DNA from: Ophioceras dolichostomum
Lineage: Eukaryota; Ascomycota; Sordariomycetes; Magnaporthales; Ophioceraceae
DNA: 56,201 nucleotides
Assembly (NCBI GenBank): GCA_003049485.1
Contig: PYST01000264.1
Span: forward strand, 1-56,201
Direction of reading: 5' to 3'
Part shown: positions 48,451 to 56,201 of the stretch, in pieces
Layout of the letters: every line of letters begins with the position of its first letter
Numbering within the stretch: the stretch's first letter is position 1
Notes under the pieces: model-generated
The model's database searches: none
What the model was told of the DNA's origin: nothing
Seen by the model: only the letters and a program-made list of their open reading frames with translations
Made by a program: the position numbers and the translations under genes

Positions 48451-48545
48451 TGGCTCGGGGCGGGAGTCGAACCCCCGCCCCGCCTCCACATACAGCCAGT
48501 GTTTTATCCGAATCGGCCAGGTTTACCACTCGGCTATGTGGCTCC
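48451..48545 (-). tRNA. tRNA-like sequence, isotype not resolved
   Basis: On the minus strand a typical D-arm-like segment (TAGCCGAGTGGTAAACC) is followed about 50 nt later by a T-arm-like GGGTTCGACTCCC inside a strong GC hairpin and an end in CGAGCCA. The internal promoter boxes A and B therefore look present. However, the 5' end (GGAGCCACA) does not pair with the 3' end, and I could not fold an anticodon arm, even allowing an intron. It is either an intron-bearing or class II tRNA that I misfold, or a degenerate tRNA copy. Confidence 0.45.
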
Positions 48546-48911
48546 TGCTCGGCACTTGTAATGTGAGTCTTGATTTTGGAAGAGAGTCGTCGGTTTGGGT
48601 TTAAAGGCATTTATTATTCATCCACGGACCTAGGTTAGGTAGGGGCAGGAGCGGACGTGCCGGGCAGGAGCGATTCACTACACCTCAAGCAGGTAGGTGA
48701 ACTTGTATCATTATATTACATGTCGAAAACGGCATTGGTTTATGTAGCTCTTGCGAGCTGATCTTGCTAGGCTGATTTGCAGACCCATGTGTTATTTCCT
48801 TTCCCTAACCGTTCAGACTCCCAACGCCGCCCGGTATCTAGCTAGCTATGGGTAGGTAGGCAGTTATAAGGGGAAAAAAAACGCCTGTCACTGCCTCACC
48901 CTTTGCCTCAT
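48546..48911. other. Intergenic, MSH2 3' flank
   Basis: 366 bp with several TAGGTAGG-type short repeats; no gene seen. Confidence 0.55.
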
Positions 48912-51859
48912 CTATAGCGCACGAATAGACTGGAAGAAGGGGTTTTCAAGCAGTGTCGCATCTGCCATAACCAGGGCCTTCATCCGGGCGACCATCTCAT
49001 CACGCGTCATGTCTCCAGCCTTGACCTCGTCCTTCCACTTGACCAGGATCTCCTTCAGCTTGGCGCTCCCCTGCTCGACGTCCTCCTTGCTGGCCTGCAT
49101 GCCCAAGCTGCTGTCGTCGTGCTTGGCCGTGAAGTCCTCCAGCTCGTCCGCCTTCCTCTTGGCCATGCGCACGACCTTGTCCGGGAAGCGCACGAGCTCG
49201 GCCACGTGGATGCCGAAGCTCTGGTCGCAGATCCCCGGCTCGACCTTGTAGAGCAGCGTGACCTCGCGCTTCTCGTCCTCGCGGCTTCCCGCGGAGGAGG
49301 AGCCGGAGCCGGTCCCACTGATGTGCGCCGTGACGTGCAGGTTGGCCACCTGCTTGTGCTGGTCGGCCAGGGCGGTCAGCTCGTGGAAGTGCGTGGCGAA
49401 GAGCGCCGAGCAGCCGATCTCCTTGACGATGTGCTCCGAGATGGCCCAGGCGAGCCCGAAGCCGTCGTAGGTCGACGTGCCGCGGCCCAGCTCGTCGATG
49501 ATGATCAGCGACTCGGCGGTCGCCGACTTCAGGATGTTGGCCGTCTCCAGCATCTCGGCCATGAACGTCGAGACGCCCTTGAGCTGCGAGTCGCTGGCGC
49601 CCACGCGGGCCAGGATGGCGTCGAAGACGGTCAACTCCGCCTCTGAGCAGGGCACAAAGCAGCCGATCTGCGCCATGAGGGCGATGACGCCGATCTGGCG
49701 GATGTACGTTGACTTGCCGCCCATGTTGGGCCCGGTGATGATGAGGAACGAGGCGCCGGCCCGGTCGAGCTCGACGTCGTTGGTAATGAACTGCACGTCG
49801 TCCTGCATCTCCAAGCAGGGGTGGCGCGCTTCCTTGAGCATGGTGCGGCCTTCGCCGCGCCGGTGGATACGTGGCCGCACGTAGGCGATGGGCGCGTGCA
49901 CCGAGCAGTGGGCGAAGGCCACGATCACGTCCAAGTGCGCCAGCACGCCGGCGAGGCGCTCAAGGACGGGTGCGTACGAAGCAGCCACGGACACTACTTC
50001 GTTGACCAGGCTGCCCTGTGTGCGGTCGTACGTCTGTGAGAGCTGGTCGAACTCGCGGCGGTACGACTGCAGGTTCCTGGTCGTGAAGTACACACCGTTC
50101 TTCTGCGTTGAGCACTCCTGGTAGCCCGAGTTGTTGCGGATGCAGCCCGCTTCCGTCCGCGTCAGCCGCATGCACCAGCCGTGGACTCGGTGGTTCTCCA
50201 GGAAGATCTTCTTCTCTCGTTCCTGGCCGAGATCGTCGGCGGCCTTGTTGAACTCTCTGTTCATGTCTGACCTCAGCTTGTCAAGTTTCCTGCGGATAAC
50301 GCGTAGGCCATCGTCAAACTCTGGCTTGATGATGAACTCGTGGTTGTCCAGGGCATCTAGATCAACCGTGGTCTCGACCATCTCCTGCAGCTTCATGAGG
50401 CTGTCTGACAATTCACGCAGCTTGGAGGTATACGCTGCATCCAGGGGATCACGGTATGCCTCGTCCATCACACCCTCGAGAGTCCCTATGAACCCGGGCA
50501 GTCGTATCACAACCTGGTAGGCCCGCACAACGTCCTCGAGGTTTGCCTTCTTCCTCTGGAAGCGTTTGGCAAGCCTGTAGAGGTCTGGCACCGACCGCAG
50601 GTGCTCCTCCTGCATCGTCTGGCGTAGCTCCGTGTCGTTGATGAACGCTTCTACCAACTGTTGCCGGGCCTCGATCTCTTCCTTGTTCATCAGGGGCTGC
50701 TTCAGCCACTGTGACAGGAGCCGACTGCCGACCGGGGTCTTGCAGTGGTTGAGCAGGCCAAACAGGCTCATAGTCTTAGAGCCGTCTCTCGCGCCTGGCA
50801 TCAGGTTGAGAGCCTTCAATGCCGCCGCGTCCAGCTTCATAAACTGTGACAGGTCGTGCTGGAAGAGCTGGTACTGGCCAAAGTTGGAAGGGTCCTGGAG
50901 AACGTTCAAATATTTGATGAGGGCAGCCGCCGCACCCATGGCAAGCTTCAGATCTGTCTGGGGCAGCATGGCCGCCGATCGCTCGTCCTTGAGAAGCCTT
51001 GCCAGGTCTTGCTCGATGTCCTTGACGCCGAAGTCTGCCAGTGACCTCTCCGACATGGCCACGCCGCAGTTGTCAATGATCTGCTTCAGCTTCGTCAGAT
51101 CGGGGTCCTTGTTCTCCGACTTGTCGTACTGGACGAGACACTCCTTCACGCCGAGCTGGATCAGGAGGGCTTCGAAGTTCGAGAAGAGGTCGTTGTCGAG
51201 GAACTCGCTGACGCCCAGCTCGCGGACGCTGGCATCGGCAAAGCACACGCCCACGTTCCGCGCCTCGGTGGTTTTGGATGAGATCTTGACGGCCAGGATC
51301 ATGGGGGCAGCATCGGACTGGCCCAGCTCCTCCTCAACGTCCTGTAGGTTTCCCGGAGACGCTTGTTTGACAATTTTCCAGTTCATCCGCCCATTCGAGC
51401 TCTCGAATATCTCTACCCTCTTACCGAGCTTGTAGAGGGCATCTCGCAGGAACTGTCGGAAGACTGTGACGGTCATGGTAACGGAAGGGAGACCAGTGTG
51501 ATCGCTCCGTCCGAGCTGCCTCACCACGGACGTGGTTTTGTAAACCTAGAGACCCATACACAGCGCCGCTGTTAACACTCTTGAGGGAGAATTTAAGGAG
51601 GAAGCTAAAGCCTCGGAGTTGTGAAGAAGGGCAGCGGCCTTACGGTCTTGGCGATGAAGTTCGCATCCTCTCCGTGGGCAGTATACCAGTCCCCTCGATC
51701 AAATATTCGGACGGTATCCGCATGTGCAGCCGGCAAAGACTTGAAGTACTTGATGAATCCATGCTCGTCGTCGACCTGTGCCGCGAGTTGTCAGCATTGG
51801 AGTTCCTGATCAACGACTAATGATGTCCCACCCACCTTCAGCTCCGGCCGGGAAGACAT
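48912..51859 (-). CDS. MSH2: DNA mismatch repair protein Msh2
   Basis: MutS homologue; forms MutS-alpha with Msh6 and MutS-beta with Msh3 to recognise mispairs in the nucleus. Three exons: 51836-51859, 51644-51775 and 48912-51545, giving 929 aa. The start MSSRPELK joins VDDEHGFIKYFKSLP and then DRGDWYTAHGEDANFIAKT and VYKTTSVVRQLG. The connector, lever and clamp domains occupy the middle (SLFGLLNHCKTPVGSRLLSQ; RAYQVVIRLPGFIGTLEGVM). ATPase: Walker A GPNMGGKST (657-665), QLKGVSTFMAEMLET, Walker B LIIIDELGRGTSTYDGFGLA (from 732), and ATHFHEL. An insert of Gly/Ser residues (HISGTGSGSSSAGSREDE) sits in the ATPase domain. The C-terminal helices mediate dimerisation. The two tiny 5' exons were inferred from the conserved N-terminus. 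Confidence 0.97.
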
Positions 51860-52307
51860 CGTGGGCGATCGATGGCAGTTCCTCGCTCTTGGTTACTTCT
51901 CATGAACAAGATGAAGTCGAAACTCAGAAGAAAAACGGGAAAGCAAGTAAGAAAAGGAGTCTGGGAGGTCCTGTTGCGCACAATAGAAAAGAAGAGAGTG
52001 ATGAGGTCCCAAGAACCTGCTCACGCCCCTAGACCCTGCCGACGCGTCATTGAAAATCAATTAACAGGGGAGACGCGACGGAATCAAAGCCCCAAGCGCG
52101 CCGTGTAATTCACTGTCACACCGCCCTACGTCAGGCCAAGATTCTGCCATATCACCGCCACAAAAGTTTTGACCCCACTAAAGCTATCCCGCGCATCCTA
52201 CTTCATCGGCTCAACTTTACGTGCACCTCTCGTTCTTGCACAACTATACCGCTCGACTTTGTATATTCCTCGCTGCGAGCCGCCCGACTTGTTCAATTCG
52301 ACGTCCA
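51860..52307. promoter_or_regulatory. Divergent promoter region, MSH2 / TRM10
   Basis: 448 bp between divergent starts, containing no supported coding frame. Confidence 0.55.
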
Positions 52308-53564
52308 ATGGACCTGACTCACGTCTCTGAGACTGTTTTGCCCACTGAGGCGCCTTCAATTGCTTCCGAAAACACTGACAGAGAACCAAGCGCCACCGTC
52401 GCGACCCTTGAACCGGTAGTGGCTACAGGCACACAAAATGGCGCCGAGAACCAGTCGAGCACGAAGCCGGAATGTCAAGAGGGGCAGAACGGAGAACCAG
52501 CGCAGCCGCCCATGACCAAGTCTCAACTAAAAAAGCAGGCTAAGAGGCTGAAGCGGCAACAGCTCTGGGACGAGCGGAAGAAGGACAAAAAGCGCCTGCG
52601 CAAGGAGAAGCGTCACGAACAGGTGGCGCGTCGACAAGCCGAGAGGGCGCAGAAGATTGCAGAGGCTGAGGCTGCCGGGCTGGATCCCGAGGTCGTTCTC
52701 GAGAACGAGCGAGCTGCCGCCAGAAGAGATCGGCGGCCAGTCCCCGTCACCTTCATACTCGACCTCGACTTTGAGCAGTTCATGTCCGACAAGGAGCACA
52801 TATCGCTTTCAAGCCAGCTGATTCGGTCGTACTCGGAGAACCGCGCAGGTTTGTTCCCGGCGCATCTCTTCTTTAGCTCGTGGAAGGGTAAGATGAAGGA
52901 GAGGTTCGAGACGGTGCTGAACAGCCACCACCTCGGCTGGAAGGGGACCTATTTTATCGAGGGCGACTTCGTCGACGCTGGGAAGCAGGCTTTGGAGTTC
53001 ATGAGAGGGCCCCGTGGAGGCGAGCTGAACGATATACTTCGCCCGGCCGCGACCACAGAAACGAATGCGCCGGAGGATGGCAACGGCGCCACTGCTGATC
53101 CAGTCGCAGAGCCACTGACTGGAGACGCCTCGCTCGTGTATCTCACATCAGACTCTCCATATACCCTCGACAGGCTAGAGCCGTACACGAGCTACGTGAT
53201 CGGCGGCCTCGTCGACCGGAATCGCGAAAAGGGGCTGTGCTTCAGGCGAGCGCGCGAATGCGGTGTGCGGACCGCCAAGCTGCCCATTGGCGACTACATG
53301 GTCATGGCCAGCCGGAAAGTCCTGACTACGAACCAGGTCGTCGAGATCATGTCGAAGTGGTTGGAGACCGGGGACTGGGAGGCCGCGTTCCAGCATGCCA
53401 TCCCCAAGAGGAAAGGCGGAGTGCTCAAGGGCGCAAAATCCTCCTCTGATGATGGTGATGTCGGGAGCAAGGGTGAAGATGAAGAGGAGGAAGAAGGAGA
53501 CGGAGAAGACGGTGACGACGACCCTGGAGTGGCTGAGGGCGAGGCAGATGTCGACATGGAATAA
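52308..53564 (+). CDS. TRM10: tRNA (guanine-9-N1)-methyltransferase Trm10
   Basis: SPOUT-fold enzyme that methylates N1 of G9 in tRNA using S-adenosylmethionine. Single exon, 418 aa. The N-terminal 80 residues are low-complexity; then a basic helix (MTKSQLKKQAKRLKRQQLWD; KKDKKRLRKEKRHEQVARRQ) typical of Trm10. The SPOUT domain begins at VPVTFILDLDFEQFMSDKE and includes SLSSQLIRSYSENRAGLFPA, VYLTSDSPYTLDRLEPYTSY, VIGGLVDRNREKGLCFRRA (SAM-site region) and RTAKLPIGDYMVMASRKVLT, then NQVVEIMSKWLETGDWEAAF. An insert of about 40 residues lies between GELNDIL and SLVYLTS. The tail is very acidic. The start is the first ATG with a family-like N-terminus; the open frame runs 29 codons further upstream without ATG. 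Confidence 0.95.
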   Translation: MDLTHVSETVLPTEAPSIASENTDREPSATVATLEPVVATGTQNGAENQSSTKPECQEGQNGEPAQPPMTKSQLKKQAKRLKRQQLWDERKKDKKRLRKEKRHEQVARRQAERAQKIAEAEAAGLDPEVVLENERAAARRDRRPVPVTFILDLDFEQFMSDKEHISLSSQLIRSYSENRAGLFPAHLFFSSWKGKMKERFETVLNSHHLGWKGTYFIEGDFVDAGKQALEFMRGPRGGELNDILRPAATTETNAPEDGNGATADPVAEPLTGDASLVYLTSDSPYTLDRLEPYTSYVIGGLVDRNREKGLCFRRARECGVRTAKLPIGDYMVMASRKVLTTNQVVEIMSKWLETGDWEAAFQHAIPKRKGGVLKGAKSSSDDGDVGSKGEDEEEEEGDGEDGDDDPGVAEGEADVDME

Positions 53565-53778
53565 GCCCCAGACGCATCGGCACAAAAAGCACCAGAAGAG
53601 CCAGTAGGCCAGGTCCGGCCTGCCTCCTAAGCGCCACCCACTAATAATAGAGACCAGCGAGCGATCTATCAGCGCCATCATTGTTCATATTCCCATTACA
53701 TCATTTGGTGCCAGCTACTATTCCAGCCCAGCCCATATATATATATGTCTTACATGTCCGCTCTGCCGTACCACTCAC

Positions 53779-55559
53779 TCAAAAGTCTATTCCGCCAGCC
53801 TCGTCCCTCTCGCGCTTGATCTTGGGATCCCGCTCATCCTTCATCAGCGCCGAGACGAACGACCTAAACAGCTCCACATACGGCTTCATGCTCGTCTTCT
53901 CCCAGTCCTGGATGGCCTTGCCCCCCGATCCTTGGGTGCCGGTCTCATCACCGTTGTCATCATCCTTCTTCCATGCGTCAATCTCCTGCAGCAGGCTCTG
54001 CACGGTGGGGACGCCGAGCGGGTCGAAGCCGTCGAGGTTCTTGGTGTCGATCGGCACGCACACCCGCCCCGTGCCCGGGTGCACGACGAAGGGCGACTTG
54101 AGCAGATGGTTGAGCTTCTTGCTGACTTCCACGTCGAGTCGTGGGTACGTGTACTCCAGCACGATGTCCTGCTTGGCCTCGAGCAGGGCCTTGGCGTCCA
54201 GGTTGCGGCTTGCGCCGGTTTTGGCGAGGGTGTCGATGTCGGCCCATTTGGAGGTTGACGCCCGTCCGGGAGATGATGCCCACTTTTTACGGAGAGACTC
54301 GTTCAGTGTTTTGTCTGGTAGTAGTTGCAGGAGCTTCTCCGCATGCTCGTCGGATTCCCAGGGGTTTTGCCGTTTGAGAACGTCATCTTGGAAGTGTGTC
54401 TTGAGGATGTCGAGGCTGCGTCTGTAGCGGAAGAGAAAGAGTTGTCTAGTTAGACATGCTTTGATCATCAACAAAAATAGGAGAAGGGGACCTGTCGAAT
54501 CCGCACTCACGTCAGGTGATGTGGCAGAGGCCTCCGCACGTTGACCTTCTTCCCGCTCTGCGCTCCGCCCCGAATCAGGTCGAGATAGCCGATCACGGCC
54601 CGCCGCCGCTGATCGTCCATCGAGCGTACCTTCTTGTCGCAAACCCACGCGTGCGCGCCTCGACGACCAGAGTACACCCACAGGATGTGCTTGAAGCCGA
54701 AGTCGACCCTGAGCGCCGCGTCCACGACCTTGATGGCCATCGTCATGAACTGCCAGCACTTCTGGCAGATGTTCGCCTTGTCGCAGCATGTCCGGATCTC
54801 GTCGTAGTCGGTCAAATCGATATCGAAGCAGAGCTCCTTGGCTATCGGCTTGAAGGCCGACGTGTGGCGGAGGGTCTTGCGGTCGCGCGGGTTCGTGGAG
54901 TAGACGGGTCCGATCTCGAATCGAGAAGGCATTAGGCGCAGCACATCCTTCTTGAGCCTGATTTACAGTTTGTTAGTACCGTGGTCACGCACGTCCTTCC
55001 TGTTGTTGCAAGAGACCCGCAGCGCGGGGAGGCATCGATGAACGTACATATCAGCTGTTGGGAAGGACTGGTAGCGAAGATACGCGTCATTTTGTAGGGT
55101 GAAGGCGAACTCGCGATGCGCAAAGTCCGAGGATGGCGTCGGACTATGGTTGAGCCACTGGAACAGATATCTCCAAGGGAAGAGGCGCTGGTAGAAGCTT
55201 CGCATGACCTCAGGGTCTGAAGCATGTAGAGAGCCAACGGGGCTGCGCATATGAGGACAAAATCAGTGTACGTTTCCATCGAGACCTCGAGCTATGGGAA
55301 GGATTGTGTCATACATAGCGGGGGCCGAGCTGCTGGGGAACTCCTCGTCCGACTCGTCGTCGTCGTCGAACAAATCCTCCAGCTTGATGTCCTTCTTAGA
55401 CGGCCCTTCCGTAGCGACGGGCAGAGACTCTACCTCGGCCATCGCGACATCGCCACCCGTCGTCTGGCCGTCGCCATTGGAGGCAGTTGGTTTCTCGGCT
55501 GTTGATGGGTCTTGCGAAGCAGCAGGAGTCCCTGCGTCAGGCGTCTCAGGGTGCGGCAT
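53779..55559 (-). CDS. PRI1: DNA primase small (catalytic) subunit
   Basis: Catalytic p48-type subunit of the polymerase alpha-primase complex, which makes RNA primers for nuclear replication. Four exons: 55315-55559, 55048-55242, 54511-54957 and 53779-54421, giving 509 aa. An acidic N-terminal extension of about 80 residues (LEDLFDDDDESDEEF) precedes the domain, which starts SLHASDPEVMRSFYQRLFPW. Catalytic motif CFDIDLTDYDEIRTC carries the metal-binding Asp pair. The zinc site is CCDKANICQKCW. WVYSGRRGAHAWVCDKKVR is the conserved nucleotide-binding stretch, and YTYPRLDVEVSKKLNHLLKS carries the third Asp, followed by PFVVHPGTGRVCVPID. All catalytic residues are intact. Introns are phase-consistent, GT...AG. 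Confidence 0.96.
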
Positions 55560-56201
55560 TGTAGGCGTAGAGGTAGAATCCTGAGATACAGCGTGCTATG
55601 CGGAGACCAGGGCAGGTTAAGGATTCAGGAGTTGTGAGGGTTCCGCAAACTTGAGAATATTCTTGAACTTCTTCCATTCAATTGGTATCGAGGCTTCGCT
55701 GAACACACTCATACGGGCAGTAACAGGAATTTGAGGCACAAGTTGGCACACGCGTGTCTGGACGCGTCTGGACCATGCCGGGCACTCACACGCGTAAAGG
55801 GGTACAGCGGCTGACAGCCCCACGATGCACCAACGCACGGGCACTGAGACCCCGAGGTTTTAGCGAGGTCCTGCCGGATCAGCACCATGCCAGCGCCGCC
55901 AATAGGCGTTTCTCTGGCTAAACTTCGCTGTGTCTTGAAGATCTCGTGGTGTGCCTCCTCCTGCGCCCTCCACACCGCCCTGCGTCATGCGGAGCTCTCG
56001 ACAAGTCAACATGCAACCAATTGAGGGTCTAGTGCATGCTGTAAAAGGCTGCCAGCTGGTGCAGAGGAAACCGACATCATCGATTCCAGGCTAGACAGGT
56101 CTGGGGATTCATATAACGTGACCCACGATTACCCTGCGCACACGATTACCCTGCGCACTTTCCGCGTATACGCACAACTCCTGGCCCAATTGCTCTACAA
56201 C
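55560..56201. other. Window edge, upstream of PRI1
   Basis: 642 bp including the PRI1 promoter. No gene is supported. A short direct repeat of ACGATTACCCTGCGCAC occurs near 56125-56158. Confidence 0.5.
56125..56160. repeat. Short direct repeat, 17 bp twice
   Basis: ACGATTACCCTGCGCAC occurs twice back to back. Confidence 0.85.

Overview
The window is nuclear DNA of a filamentous ascomycete, most likely a Sordariomycete. Genes are compact and split by short introns (about 50-130 nt, GT...AG, CTAAC/CTGAC-like branch sites). There is a full frequency (FRQ) circadian clock gene and the usual fungal versions of GPI1, phosphoketolase, MSH2, TRM10 and a complex I membrane subunit. The species cannot be named from the sequence alone. 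For most genes I rebuilt the exons by hand; the summed exon lengths keep one frame and reproduce the conserved family motifs.

Layout. 0.3-1.5 kb: prefoldin subunit 3 (-). 2.2-5.3 kb: frq (-), followed by about 2.7 kb of gene-free upstream DNA. 8.0-10.3 kb: cofactor-independent phosphoglycerate mutase (-), divergent from MED9 (+). 12.0-13.5 kb: tubulin cofactor C (-). 14-22 kb is the accessory stretch: a 17-bp minisatellite, a membrane-protein locus with a long Pro/Ala/Gln-rich tail, a poly-G run holding an unresolved base, an orphan gene fragment, a GT microsatellite and a second copy of the Pro/Ala-rich tail. 22.2-25.1 kb: RRP6 (-), divergent from MDM35 (+). 27.4-30.4 kb: a small two-helix membrane protein and GPI1 (+), only 19 nt apart. 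30.75 kb: tRNA-Asp (-). 31.6-34.3 kb: phosphoketolase (-). 34.3-38.7 kb: gene-free, with a 572-bp pure (GA)n tract. 38.7-40.8 kb: phenylalanyl-tRNA synthetase beta (+). 41.5-45.8 kb: a UBP2-type deubiquitinase (-). 47.0-47.8 kb: complex I B14.7/NDUFA11-like subunit (+). 48.5 kb: a tRNA-like sequence (-). 48.9-51.9 kb: MSH2 (-), divergent from TRM10 (+, 52.3-53.6 kb). 53.8-55.6 kb: DNA primase small subunit (-).

Most genes are unrelated housekeeping functions (proteostasis, RNA decay and modification, replication and repair, mitochondria, glycolysis), as expected for eukaryotic gene order. I did not find a clear new multi-gene system. The points most worth a second look are: the FRQ intron lying at the conserved internal start Met; the near-abutting small-membrane-protein/GPI1 pair; the decayed or unusually spliced membrane-protein locus and its duplicated tail; the long GA tract; and a few departures from family consensus (deubiquitinase Cys box, phosphoglycerate mutase intron).
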